DNA of 58,634 nucleotides, taken from positions 1-58,634 of the forward strand of contig NZ_JAHOPH010000023.1 in assembly GCF_019798055.1 (NCBI RefSeq), in the 5' to 3' direction. Position numbers and translations under genes: made by a program. The DNA is from Salsipaludibacter albus. GTDB lineage: Bacteria; Actinomycetota; Nitriliruptoria; Nitriliruptorales; Nitriliruptoraceae. The notes under the pieces are model-generated. The model searched no databases. It was not told the DNA's origin and worked only from the letters and a program-made list of their open reading frames with translations. Shown here in pieces: positions 1-9,620 of the stretch (positions are counted from its first letter, which is position 1; each line of letters opens with the position of its first letter).

Positions 1-44
1 ACCCACCCCCCAGCCGACCCCGCCCATCCGACACCCCGTCGACC

Positions 45-150
45 GTGACCGATCAACGCAACAGTTGGCGCCAGACCATCACGCTCGACCGCCACCCCCG
101 CGACTGTGACCGACGAGCGCAACAGTCCGCATGAAGCGATCACGCTCGAC
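45..150. repeat. Two tandem copies of a short palindromic intergenic repeat
   Basis: Copy one (45-89) and copy two (106-150) both read GTGACCGA..CGCAACAGT and end in ATCACGCTCGAC. The outer GTGA/TCAC ends are inverted. A third copy lies at 33892-33929, where the arms pair almost completely. Copy two contains the in-frame GTG at 106, so an aminotransferase start there would be an artefact. The rest of 1-177 shows no gene. Confidence 0.6.
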
Positions 151-177
151 AGGAACACCCCTGACCAGGAGGACGCG

Positions 178-1551
178 ATGAGCACCACCACCGACCGAGC
201 CGACCTGGGCGCGGCGATGGCCGACGTCGACGTGCGCGCGCTGGACCGGGCCCACGTGTTCCACTCGTGGTCCGCCCAGGATGCGATCGACCCGCTGCCG
301 ATCATGGAGGCGCAGGGCTGCTGGTTCGTCGACGACACCGGCAGGCGCTGGTTCGACGGGTCGTCGCAGCTGGTCAACCTCAACCTCGGCCACCGCCATC
401 CCGACCTGGTCGCCGCGATCCGCGAGCAGGCCGGCCGCCTGCCCACCGTGGCACCCGGCTTCGCCAACGACGTCCGTGGACGGGCCGCGCAGATGATCGC
501 CGAGCGTGCGCCCGGTGACCTCGACCGGGTGTTCTTCACCAACGGTGGGGCCGACGCCAACGAGAACGCGATCCGGCTGGCCCGGGGCCACACCGGCCGC
601 CACAAGGTGCTGTCGGCCTATCGCTCCTACCACGGCGCGACGGGTGGGGCCATCGCGATGACGGGCGATCCGCGTCGCTGGCGCAACGAGCCCGGAGCCG
701 ACGGGTTCGTGCACTTCCTCGGTCCGCATCCGTACCGGTCGTCGTTCCATGCCACCGACGTCGCCCAGGAGTGCGAACGGGCGTTGGCCCACCTCGAGGA
801 GGTGGTGATGTTCGAGGGGCCGGACACGATCGCGTGCATCTTCCTCGAGACGATCGTGGGCACCAACGGTGTGCTCGTCCCGCCGGACGGCTACCTGGCG
901 GGGGTGCGCGACCTGTGTGACCGGCACGGGATCATGCTTGCCTGCGACGAGGTCATGGTCGGGTTCGGCCGAGTGGGGGAGTGGTTCGCGGTCGACCACT
1001 GGGACGTCGTGCCGGACCTGGTCACCTTCGCCAAGGGCGTGAACTCGGGCTACGTGCCGCTCGGTGGCGTGGTCATGTCGCCCGCCATCGCCGCGTCGTT
1101 CGCCGACGTCTCCTTCCACGGCGGGCTGACCTACTCGGGCCACCCGCTGGGCTGTGCCGTGGCGGTCGCGTCCATGGAGGTGTTCGAGCGCGACGGCATC
1201 CTCGACCACGTGCGCACCGAGGGGACCTGGCTGGGCGAGCAGCTGCGCGAACTGGCCGCCCGGCACCCGTCGGTCGGGGAGGTGCGGGGCCTCGGCTTCT
1301 TCTGGGCACTCGAACTGGTCCGCGACGCCGAGACGCGAGAGCCGCTCGTGCCCTTCGCCGCCGCCGGGGACGCCGCCGCACCGATGCGCGCGGTGGCAGC
1401 CGCGTGCCACGAGGCGGGCATGTGGCCGTTCATCCACCACAACCGCCTGCAGCTGGCGCCCCCGCTGGTCGCCGAGCGCGACGAACTCACCTTCATGCTG
1501 GGCGCCGTCGACATCGCCCTGGACGCTGCGGACGAGGCCACCGCGCCCTGA
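178..1551 (+). CDS. Class III PLP-dependent aminotransferase
   Basis: A 457-residue fold-type I aminotransferase that would move an amino group between an amine or omega-amino acid and a keto acid, using pyridoxal phosphate in the cytoplasm. The family signature is clear: the ACDEVMVGFGR segment places the cofactor-binding Asp near residue 256, and FAKGVNSGY places the Schiff-base Lys near 286. The N-terminal stretch (DPLPIMEAQGCWFVDDTG) and DGSSQLVNLNLGH resemble taurine- or beta-alanine-pyruvate transaminases, so an omega-amino-acid substrate is likely but not proven. ATG 178 follows AGGAGG at 167-172. A GTG at 106 is in frame but lies in a repeat. The length is normal. Confidence 0.9.
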   Translation: MSTTTDRADLGAAMADVDVRALDRAHVFHSWSAQDAIDPLPIMEAQGCWFVDDTGRRWFDGSSQLVNLNLGHRHPDLVAAIREQAGRLPTVAPGFANDVRGRAAQMIAERAPGDLDRVFFTNGGADANENAIRLARGHTGRHKVLSAYRSYHGATGGAIAMTGDPRRWRNEPGADGFVHFLGPHPYRSSFHATDVAQECERALAHLEEVVMFEGPDTIACIFLETIVGTNGVLVPPDGYLAGVRDLCDRHGIMLACDEVMVGFGRVGEWFAVDHWDVVPDLVTFAKGVNSGYVPLGGVVMSPAIAASFADVSFHGGLTYSGHPLGCAVAVASMEVFERDGILDHVRTEGTWLGEQLRELAARHPSVGEVRGLGFFWALELVRDAETREPLVPFAAAGDAAAPMRAVAAACHEAGMWPFIHHNRLQLAPPLVAERDELTFMLGAVDIALDAADEATAP

Positions 1552-1560
1552 TCGACCGGC

Positions 1561-1592
1561 CTTATGGTCCGCTTACGCCCCCTCGGAAGGGT
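1561..1592 (+). promoter_or_regulatory. SARP-type direct-repeat promoter, site A
   Basis: Heptamers CTTATGG (1561-1567) and CTTACGC (1572-1578) are spaced 11 bp. The second is 8 bp upstream of AAGGGT (1587-1592), which fits a xAxxxT -10 box. The geometry is that known for SARP/AfsR operators. It would drive the ScyD-like gene, whose start lies 35 bp downstream. Confidence 0.65.
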
Positions 1593-1627
1593 GCAGAGCC
1601 ACATGCACCCGATCGAGAGGACGCAGG

Positions 1628-2668
1628 ATGACACCGCCAAGATCTCCAGAGCCACCCGACCACCGACGCGCCCACGGGCCGATTCGAACACTGGCCATCG
1701 TCGTCGCCCTCGTGTCGCTGCTCGTGCCCGTGACGGCGACCGCCGGGCCGGCCGAGAGGACACCGACCGTCACGACCGTGGTGACGGGCCTGCAGGGGGC
1801 CTCGGGCAGCACGATCGGTCCGGACGGCGCCCTGTACGTCGTCGAAGGGGCGGTCGGGGCCATCACTCGGATCGATCGCGAAACCGGCGCAGCCGAGACG
1901 TGGGCCACGGGCCTGCCCACTGCCGTGGCGGGGATCGGCGGAGTGGTCGACGTCGCGTTCCTGGACGGGGTCGCCCACGCCCTGGTCACGCTGGTCGGCG
2001 TGGACGTCGACGAGTCCAGCGACACCCGTGTCGGGCTCTACCGCATGGAGGCTGTCGACGAATGGACCGTGCTCGCGGACCTGGGCGCCCACGCGCAGGC
2101 CAACCCGCCGCCCGACGACCTGGACGTCATGGTCGCCTCCGGGGTCCACTTCGCGCTGGAGACCTGGCGGGGCGGGTTCCTGGTCACCGACGGCCACCTC
2201 AACCGCCTGCTGTCCATCTCGGCCGAGGGTGACGTCGACGGATTCCTGCAACTCGACAACGTGGTGCCGACCGGGCTGGAGGCACGTGGCAACGACGTCC
2301 TGGTGGCCCTGGCCGGTCCGGTGCCGCACGATCCCGCGGACGGACGCGTCGTGGATGTCGGCCACCACGACGGCGCGATGCGGGAGGTGGCTCGAGGGGC
2401 GCCCCTGCTCGTCGACGTCGAGTTCGGCCGCGGGCACGACCTGTTCGGCCTGGCGCAGGGCGAGTTCGTCCCGGGGACCACGCCGGGGTTCCCGCCGCTG
2501 CCCGCAACGGGGTCCCTGATGGTGGTGCGCGACGGCCAGTTCGTGGACGTGGTCGGGCCGTTGGACCTGCCCACGTCGCTCGAGGTCGTCGGCGGGACCG
2601 CGTGGATCGTCACGCTGACCGGCACCGTCCTCCGGGTGGACGACGCCGCCGCCCCGCCCGGACGCTGA
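1628..2668 (+). CDS. Secreted ScyD/ScyE-like beta-propeller protein
   Basis: A 346-residue exported protein. A hydrophobic signal segment (TLAIVVALVSLLVPVTATAG, about residues 20-40) follows a charged N-terminus. The mature part opens with VVTGLQGASGSTIGPDGALYVVE, the first blade motif of the ScyD/ScyE group of NHL/SMP-30-like propellers. Repeated blades such as VPTGLEARGNDVLVAL and GTAWIVTLTGTVLRV follow. The biochemical role of most of this family outside cyanobacterial scytonemin clusters is unknown, and no scytonemin genes are near. ATG 1628 was chosen because the signal peptide begins there and GAGGACGCAGG precedes it. SARP-type site A lies just upstream, linking the gene to the receptor island. 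Confidence 0.8.
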   Translation: MTPPRSPEPPDHRRAHGPIRTLAIVVALVSLLVPVTATAGPAERTPTVTTVVTGLQGASGSTIGPDGALYVVEGAVGAITRIDRETGAAETWATGLPTAVAGIGGVVDVAFLDGVAHALVTLVGVDVDESSDTRVGLYRMEAVDEWTVLADLGAHAQANPPPDDLDVMVASGVHFALETWRGGFLVTDGHLNRLLSISAEGDVDGFLQLDNVVPTGLEARGNDVLVALAGPVPHDPADGRVVDVGHHDGAMREVARGAPLLVDVEFGRGHDLFGLAQGEFVPGTTPGFPPLPATGSLMVVRDGQFVDVVGPLDLPTSLEVVGGTAWIVTLTGTVLRVDDAAAPPGR

Positions 2669-2677
2669 CCGATCGCC

Positions 2678-2711
2678 ACCGGCCCCGGGCGTCGTTCGCT
2701 CCGGGGCCGGT
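2678..2711. terminator. Bidirectional hairpin terminator
   Basis: An inverted repeat with 11-bp arms (ACCGGCCCCGG / CCGGGGCCGGT) and a 12-nt loop lies between the convergent propeller and dehydrogenase genes. There is no U-tract, which is common in high-GC actinomycetes. Confidence 0.6.
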
Positions 2712-2726
2712 CACGCCGTCGAGGGG

Positions 2727-3869
<1,143 letters not shown>

Positions 3870-4037
3870 GGAAGCTCCAAACTGTGGCGAACGGGATGTC
3901 GTGCCCTCACGACGGTACGAAGTGCCCGGTGAACGACCCGGCGTCGAACAGCGGGTGATCGAACGGTGGGGCACGACCGGGAATGTGCGTTCCGGGGCCT
4001 CTGGCGCACGATCCCGCCAGCGTGACGTCGAGGCGAA

Positions 4038-4101
4038 CTTTCGCTGCCCTTACCCGCTCGGGCCGGGGACTTTCGGTCCGCTTTCCCCCGTCGTGCACGT
4101 T
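4038..4101 (+). promoter_or_regulatory. SARP-type four-repeat promoter, site E
   Basis: Four heptamers, CTTTCGC (4038), CTTACCC (4049), CTTTCGG (4070) and CTTTCCC (4081), are spaced 11, 21 and 11 bp. The last lies 8 bp before CACGTT (4096-4101). The 11-21-11 layout is identical to site D upstream of the second EK-repeat gene. The target start codon is 53 bp downstream. Confidence 0.75.
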
Positions 4102-4154
4102 GCGATCCGTGCCGATGGAGCGACACCGTGTCGCAGGGGGCACAGGAGAGAACC

Positions 4155-4781
4155 ATGGGACAGCAAGCATCCGTGGGTGCGGCCGGGGGAGCCGCACTCG
4201 ATCAACGTGGAGGTGTCCGGGGGGTCGGCAAGCTCGTGCTGGCCGTCGCCGCGGGCGCCGTGGTCGGGGCCGGGCTCTACGCGGTCGTCGACCGGGTCGT
4301 GGACGACGGGGTGGCCGTGCAGGAGGCGGCCGTGGCCGTCGACGGCAACCGGGAGGCAGCGGCCGAGCTGGCACGGGAGAAGGCGGCGCTGTTGGCCGCC
4401 GGAGCCGGGGCCGGTGCCGTCGAGGTCGACTCGGCGGCTGACGCCGCCAACGTGCTGGCGCAGGAGAAGGCTGCGCTGGTGGTCGGCAGCGGAGGGGTCG
4501 TCCTGGACGTCGACTCGGCGGCCGACGCCGCCAACGCCCTTGCACGCGACCGGGCCGGCGTGTCGGTCGTCAGCGTGGACTCTGCCGCGGACGCCGCGAA
4601 CGTGCTGGCACAGGAGAAGGCCGCGCTCCGACAGGGCGCCGTTGCCTCCGGTGCCGCTGCGGCAGACGGCGCGAACGCCAAGGTCCGTGCGGACGCACAG
4701 GCCTCTGCGGCCCAGTCCGATGGGGGCGACGGGGCTGCGGCTGCCGAGGCCGCCAACCAGCTCCGGCGTTCCGGCGGATGA
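4155..4781 (+). CDS. EK-repeat single-span membrane protein 1
   Basis: A 208-residue protein with no family I recognise. A short cytoplasmic N-terminus is followed by one hydrophobic span (about 26-46). The tail is rich in Ala and Val and built from repeats: VDSAADAAN at 91, 119 and 141, and EKAAL at 75, 104 and 154, giving units like VDSAADAANVLAQEKAAL. The low proline and regular charge suggest helices. The ATG context (AACC-ATGGGACAG) matches that of the gene at 14275, and the two share the promoter layout, so they are probably paralogues. Its position beside the WD40 receptors and its operator suggest a regulated partner of those receptors (inference). Confidence 0.75.
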   Translation: MGQQASVGAAGGAALDQRGGVRGVGKLVLAVAAGAVVGAGLYAVVDRVVDDGVAVQEAAVAVDGNREAAAELAREKAALLAAGAGAGAVEVDSAADAANVLAQEKAALVVGSGGVVLDVDSAADAANALARDRAGVSVVSVDSAADAANVLAQEKAALRQGAVASGAAAADGANAKVRADAQASAAQSDGGDGAAAAEAANQLRRSGG

Positions 4782-4795
4782 GCCCGCCGACGTTC

Positions 4796-4833
4796 GATCG
4801 GGCGCCGGTCCATCCATGGGCCGGCGCCCGATC
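4796..4833. terminator. Strong hairpin terminator
   Basis: A 16-bp stem (one G-U pair) with arms GATCGGGCGCCGGTCC and GGGCCGGCGCCCGATC and a 6-nt loop. It sits 15 bp after the EK-repeat gene stop. No U-tract. Confidence 0.7.
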
Positions 4834-4854
4834 CGTTGCGCTCCTCGGCGGGGC

Positions 4855-4886
4855 CTTACGCCGGACTTATGGGGCTGGTGCATCGT
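4855..4886 (+). promoter_or_regulatory. SARP-type direct-repeat promoter, site B
   Basis: CTTACGC (4855-4861) and CTTATGG (4866-4872) are 11 bp apart. The second is 8 bp before CATCGT (4881-4886). The site lies 100 bp upstream of the first receptor gene and implies autoregulation. Confidence 0.65.
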
Positions 4887-4937
4887 CCTGGACGGACCAC
4901 GCAGCGACAGGAAACGACCCGGGTCGCGCGTGGGGAC

Positions 4938-4966
4938 TTCACGTCCGACGACGCGTCATCTAGGGT
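4938..4966 (+). promoter_or_regulatory. Second, constitutive-type promoter of receptor 1
   Basis: TTCACG (4938-4943), a 17-bp spacer and TAGGGT (4961-4966) precede the start codon at 4987. TAGGGT-like -10 boxes recur in front of other genes here. Receptor 2 has the same arrangement. Confidence 0.5.
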
Positions 4967-4986
4967 CATGGACGGGGACTGGGAGC

Positions 4987-7900
4987 ATGGGGATGCCAGA
5001 CCTGGATGTCACGCTCGCCGGAGCGGTGTCGCTGCGGCGTGGTGACCGGCGTGTCGGCGAGCGCGCCTTCGGGGCACGCCAGCTGCGGCTGGTGACGGCG
5101 ATGCTGGTGCTCGAGCGGGACGGGCCGGTGTCGATGGACCTCCTCGCCGACCAGTTGTGGCCCGACCAGCCACCGACCCAGTGGAGGGTCGCCGTCCGCG
5201 GACTGGTCAGCCAGTTCCGCCGTCGCCTGGTCGACCTGGGCATGGGGTCCGACAGCGTCGTGGGTGACCAGGGCCGCTACGTGCTCGACCTGGGAGAGGT
5301 GCGCGTCGACCTGGAGACGGCGGCGCACGACGTGGCCGACGGGCGCCGGGCCGTCGACGCCGGCGCGATCGAGCGGGCGTCCCTGCTGGCCGGCTCGGCG
5401 CGCTCGGTCCTGTCGCGGCCGGTGCTGTCCGGGGTCGAGTCCGAGTGGCTCGATCGGCTGCGGGACCGGGTCGCACGTGACCACCTGGAGTCCCTCGTCC
5501 TGCTGGGGGAGTGCCGGCGCCGTCTCGGGGCGCCGGCCGACGCCCGTCGCGTCCTGGCCGAGGCGATCGGGATCGACCCGCTGCGCGAGGACGCGTGGCG
5601 CGCCCTGATGCGGGCCGAGGCCGCGGCCGGCAACGTCGCCCGGGCGCTGGCGGCCTACGAGGACTGTCGTCGTCGACTGGCCGACGAGCTGGGCGTCGAC
5701 CCGGCCGAGGAGACCCAGCGCCTCCATGCCGAGCTCCTGCAGGGCGTGCCTGACCCCGACGTCCTGCCGTTCGCTCGACCACCGAAGACGGACCACTCGG
5801 TGGCCATCGCCAGTCGCGACCTGGTGCCCTACGTCGGGTTGCGGTCCTTCACGACGGCGGAGGCAGATCGGTTCTTCGGTCGGGACGCCGAGGTGCAGGC
5901 GTTGGTCGACCGGCTGGCGCGGCACGGCATCGTGGCGGTCGTGGGGCCGTCCGGCGTCGGCAAGTCCTCGCTGGTGCGGGCCGGGCTGTTGCCGGCCCTG
6001 GACCGCGGGGCCATCCCGGACGCCGACACGTGGCTGCCGGTCGTGATGACGCCCACGGCCGCCCCTGCAAAGGCGTTGTGGGCGGAGCTGGCCGAGGCCC
6101 GCCCCGGGGTCGACGAGGGCGTGGTCCGAGAGGCCGTGGTCGGCAGCGAGGACGGTCTCCACGACGCCGCGGGACTGGTGCTCGCCGATGCGCCGTCGAC
6201 GGCGCGGGTGCTGCTGGTGGTGGACCAGTTCGAGGAACTGTTCACGCTCGGGACCGCCGACCGGGCGGAGGCGTTCGTGGGGTTGCTGACGGCAGCGACG
6301 GCGCGTCTGGACCGCCGGGTCGTGGTGGTCGTGACACTGCGGGCCGACTTCTACGACCGCGCGGCCGACGTGGCCGGGATGGCCGACCTGCTGTCGCACT
6401 CGCAGTTCGTCGTGCCGCCACTCGAGGGTGACCAGGTCGAGGCCGCCATCGTCGGCCCGGCCCGGCACGTCGGGGTGAGCCTGGAGCCGGGCCTGCTCGG
6501 TCGGATCGTCGCCGACGTGGCCGGTGAGCCCGGGTCACTGCCGCTGCTGCAGCACCTGCTGTACGAGCTGTGGGAGCACCGGGTCGACCGGGTGCTGACC
6601 AGGGGTGCCTACGACGACCTGGGCGGGGTCACCGGAGCGCTGGCCCACCGCGCCGAGCAGGTCCACCTCGGTCTCGAGCGGGAGGAACGAGCCGTCGCGC
6701 GCCGGATCCTGCTCCGGGCCGTGCAACCCGGCGAGGAAGGTGGTGACGCGCGTCGACCGGTTCCCGAGGACGAGCTGTACGGGCCCGGGGACGACCCCGA
6801 GCAGGTCGACGGGGTCGTCCACCGGCTGGTCGACGCCCGGCTGCTGACCGCGGGGCAGGAGACCCCCGGGGAGGGTCGCACGTTCGAGCTGGCGCACGAG
6901 GCACTGATCGCCGCATGGCCCCGGTTGCGCGGCTGGGTCGACGAGGCGCGTGGCTGGCTGCTGGACCACCGCCGGCTGACCTTCGCCGCCCAGGAGTGGG
7001 TCACCCACGACCGCCAGGACGACTGGCTCCTGGGCGGGACGCCACTGGACGAGGCACACGCACTCGTCCTGGCCGACGGCCGTGGCGACGTCGACCTGCA
7101 CCTGTCGCCCGCCGAGCACGAACTCGTCCAGGCCTCGCTGGACGCCCGCGACCTCGTCCGGACCTGGGAGGCCGAGCGTCAGCAGCGCAGACGCGACCTC
7201 GAACGACGGTCGTTGCGACGTCTCCAGGCCCTCCTGGCCGTCGTCGCCGTCACGGCCCTCACCGCCGTCGCCCTGTGGTGGGACGCGCGCAGTGACAGCC
7301 GGGTGGCAGTCGTGCGCGAGCTGGTGACCGCGGCGAACGACAACGTGTCCAGTGACCCGCAGCGCAGCCTGCTGCTCGCGCTCGAGGCCGCAGATCGGGT
7401 CAGGCCGGGGGATGCGCTGGCGGTGTCCGTGGAGGACAGCCTGCACCGTGCCATCACCAGGAGTCGCATGTTGGGGTTCGTGGCCGGCACGGGCCCCGTC
7501 ATGTCCTACAGCCCGTCGGCGGACCTGTTGGCGACCATGCGTGAGGAACCTGACGGCGACGGCTGGTCGGTCGACCTCCGCGACGCGGCGACCGGCGACG
7601 TGCGAGACACGCTGTCGGGACACGGCGGCACCGGACCGGTCTGGGACGGCGAGTTTTCGACCGATGGCTCCGTCGTGGCCGTCGGGGACCGGGCCGGGCG
7701 CCTGACCTTGTGGGACACTGCCACGGCCCGACCCTCGGAAACTCTCGAGCGGCCCGGCACGCTCCCGACGCCACAGTCCTTCTCACCCGACCTGGACCTG
7801 CTCGCGATCACCTGGGCTCGCACCGAGGAGGACGCGGACGTCGAAGTGCTGTCGCTCGACCCGTTGCAGGTGCACCACGTCGTCGCCGACATCGAACTCG

Positions 7901-9474
7901 TGCCGACGGAGTCGAACGAGGACGCGCCCGGCACGGTCACGGTCTCCGCTGGCGGGGCGTGGTTCTCTCCGGACGGGTCCCGGATCGCCGTGACCTACCC
8001 CTCGATCGCTGCCGCACGAGGGGCCGCGGCGGTGCGGGTGCTCGACACGTCGACCTGGGAGACGGTCCTCGAGCTCGACGTCGACGCGCGGGAAGCGGCG
8101 TGGAGCCCGGACGGCGCCCTGCTCGCGCTCACCGGGTGGACCGGCTCCGTGGTGGTCGATTCCTCCACCGGTGAGGTCGTGCATGGCCTGCTGGGCAACA
8201 GTCGAGACGACGAGTTCCTGTCATGGAACGTCGACTCCACGCGACTGGCCAGCGGTCGGGGGTTGGTCTGGGACATGGTCGACCGGGACGCCGAGCCGAT
8301 CCGACTGACGGGCAGTGCCACGGGCCGCTGGGTGAGGTTCACCGACGATCCCGACGTGGTCGTGTCCACGGACCACGAGGACGTGGCGACGTTCGAGGTG
8401 TCCCGCCCGGGCCGGGGGGAGGTGACCACGCTCCCCGCGGACGGATGGACGTCGGGCCTCGACTGGACCCCCGACGGCCGGTCACTGGTCGTGAGTGCCG
8501 GTGAAGGCACCATCGCATCGTGGGAGGTGTCTGACTGGTCCCTGGGGGAGGTGGTGCAGGCACACCAGCCGGGAGCGTTCGACCCGGACGCCGAGGACAC
8601 ACCCGAGGAGGAGCCTGAGTGGCCCGCTGTCCTGTATGTCGACGTCAGTGACGACGGGAGCACGCTGACCACGGCAGGGTTCGACGACGTGGCCGTGTGG
8701 GATGCAGACGACCTCGACGAGCGGCACCGGATCGAGACCGGCGGGGGCTGGGAACCGTCGACGGTGAGCCCGGACGGCAGCCACGTCGCGACGGTCGACA
8801 ACGCATCCGACGCGATCGTGGTCGTCGACGCCGACGGCGAGGTGGTGTCGCGCATGCCGCAGCGACAGGACGTCATGGTCGAGAACCTGCGATTCAGCCC
8901 GGACGGGACGACGCTGGCCAGCACGATGGCCCCGGCGACCCAGGCACTTGGCAGTTCGACGCTGCGCGCCGTGAACCTGTGGGACTGGCGGACGGGAGAC
9001 CTGCTGGAGGCCATCGAGGCTTCGCCGATGTCCGTCGACTTCTCGCCGGACGGCCGGCACATCGCCGTTGCCGGCCTCGGCCTCGGCGTGTGGGACCGCC
9101 ACGTCGGGGACTGGGATCTGGAGATCCTCGACGACACGGAGTTCGTCAACGACGTCGACTGGCTCCCGGACGGGAGTCGCGTCGCGACCTGTGCCTTCGG
9201 GGAGCGGCTCGGGGGCGGCCAGGTGCAGGTGTGGGACGCGCGGACCGGCGACGAGCTGCTGCGACTGCACGACGACATCACGGGTTACTGCCGCGTGCGG
9301 GTGAGCCCCGACGGGCGTCATGTCGCGGTCTCCGACGGCGCACCGACGAGCTCGGTCTTCGTCTGGACGATGGACCACGACGAGGTGGTCGACATTGCCC
9401 GATCCCGTCTCGTTCGGTCGTGGACCCTGGAGGAGTGCCAGCAGTACCTGCGCACCGACACCTGCCCGGCCTGA
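4987..9474 (+). CDS. Receptor 1: SARP-like winged helix + BTAD + nSTAND NTPase + TM + WD40
   Basis: A 1495-residue putative one-component transmembrane regulator. Residues 22-98 form an OmpR/SARP-type winged helix, and about 100-245 are a BTAD domain ending in DELGVDPAEETQRLH. About 278-740 are an nSTAND-type NTPase, opening YVGLRSFTTAEADRFFGR, with Walker A GPSGVGKS at 320-327 and Walker B LLVVDQFEE near 410. One span at 746-765 follows the basic RRSLRR, so the C-terminus should be outside the cell. About 830-1460 hold WD40 blades (SPDG, LWD and VWD motifs), and the end is WTLEECQQYL..TCPA. DNA binding and the NTPase switch follow from the families; the outward WD40 sensor is inferred. ATG 4993 is an alternative start. 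An autoregulatory site precedes it. Confidence 0.88.
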   Translation: MGMPDLDVTLAGAVSLRRGDRRVGERAFGARQLRLVTAMLVLERDGPVSMDLLADQLWPDQPPTQWRVAVRGLVSQFRRRLVDLGMGSDSVVGDQGRYVLDLGEVRVDLETAAHDVADGRRAVDAGAIERASLLAGSARSVLSRPVLSGVESEWLDRLRDRVARDHLESLVLLGECRRRLGAPADARRVLAEAIGIDPLREDAWRALMRAEAAAGNVARALAAYEDCRRRLADELGVDPAEETQRLHAELLQGVPDPDVLPFARPPKTDHSVAIASRDLVPYVGLRSFTTAEADRFFGRDAEVQALVDRLARHGIVAVVGPSGVGKSSLVRAGLLPALDRGAIPDADTWLPVVMTPTAAPAKALWAELAEARPGVDEGVVREAVVGSEDGLHDAAGLVLADAPSTARVLLVVDQFEELFTLGTADRAEAFVGLLTAATARLDRRVVVVVTLRADFYDRAADVAGMADLLSHSQFVVPPLEGDQVEAAIVGPARHVGVSLEPGLLGRIVADVAGEPGSLPLLQHLLYELWEHRVDRVLTRGAYDDLGGVTGALAHRAEQVHLGLEREERAVARRILLRAVQPGEEGGDARRPVPEDELYGPGDDPEQVDGVVHRLVDARLLTAGQETPGEGRTFELAHEALIAAWPRLRGWVDEARGWLLDHRRLTFAAQEWVTHDRQDDWLLGGTPLDEAHALVLADGRGDVDLHLSPAEHELVQASLDARDLVRTWEAERQQRRRDLERRSLRRLQALLAVVAVTALTAVALWWDARSDSRVAVVRELVTAANDNVSSDPQRSLLLALEAADRVRPGDALAVSVEDSLHRAITRSRMLGFVAGTGPVMSYSPSADLLATMREEPDGDGWSVDLRDAATGDVRDTLSGHGGTGPVWDGEFSTDGSVVAVGDRAGRLTLWDTATARPSETLERPGTLPTPQSFSPDLDLLAITWARTEEDADVEVLSLDPLQVHHVVADIELVPTESNEDAPGTVTVSAGGAWFSPDGSRIAVTYPSIAAARGAAAVRVLDTSTWETVLELDVDAREAAWSPDGALLALTGWTGSVVVDSSTGEVVHGLLGNSRDDEFLSWNVDSTRLASGRGLVWDMVDRDAEPIRLTGSATGRWVRFTDDPDVVVSTDHEDVATFEVSRPGRGEVTTLPADGWTSGLDWTPDGRSLVVSAGEGTIASWEVSDWSLGEVVQAHQPGAFDPDAEDTPEEEPEWPAVLYVDVSDDGSTLTTAGFDDVAVWDADDLDERHRIETGGGWEPSTVSPDGSHVATVDNASDAIVVVDADGEVVSRMPQRQDVMVENLRFSPDGTTLASTMAPATQALGSSTLRAVNLWDWRTGDLLEAIEASPMSVDFSPDGRHIAVAGLGLGVWDRHVGDWDLEILDDTEFVNDVDWLPDGSRVATCAFGERLGGGQVQVWDARTGDELLRLHDDITGYCRVRVSPDGRHVAVSDGAPTSSVFVWTMDHDEVVDIARSRLVRSWTLEECQQYLRTDTCPA

Positions 9475-9496
9475 CACGGCGCACCTGCCAGGGTGG

Positions 9497-9528
9497 CTTA
9501 CCGGTGGCTTATCCGGCGCCGACATGCT
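9497..9528 (+). promoter_or_regulatory. SARP-type direct-repeat promoter, site C
   Basis: CTTACCG (9497-9503) and CTTATCC (9508-9514) are 11 bp apart. The second is 8 bp before CATGCT (9523-9528). It lies in the 146-bp gap between the two receptor genes. Confidence 0.65.
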
Positions 9529-9564
9529 CGCCACCACACACGATCACCACGGTGGCGCCGGGGC

Positions 9565-9593
9565 TTCCCATGTGCCCTCGATGCACCTAGGGT
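9565..9593 (+). promoter_or_regulatory. Second, constitutive-type promoter of receptor 2
   Basis: TTCCCA (9565-9570), 17 bp, then TAGGGT (9588-9593). It lies 27 bp upstream of the start codon and mirrors the arrangement in front of receptor 1. Confidence 0.5.
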
Positions 9594-9620
9594 CGGTCGA
9601 CGAGGGATCGGACACGGGGC

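Noticed and set aside
106-177. Upstream GTG start for the aminotransferase
   Set aside because: The extension translates a palindromic repeat and lacks a ribosome site, while ATG 178 has AGGAGG.
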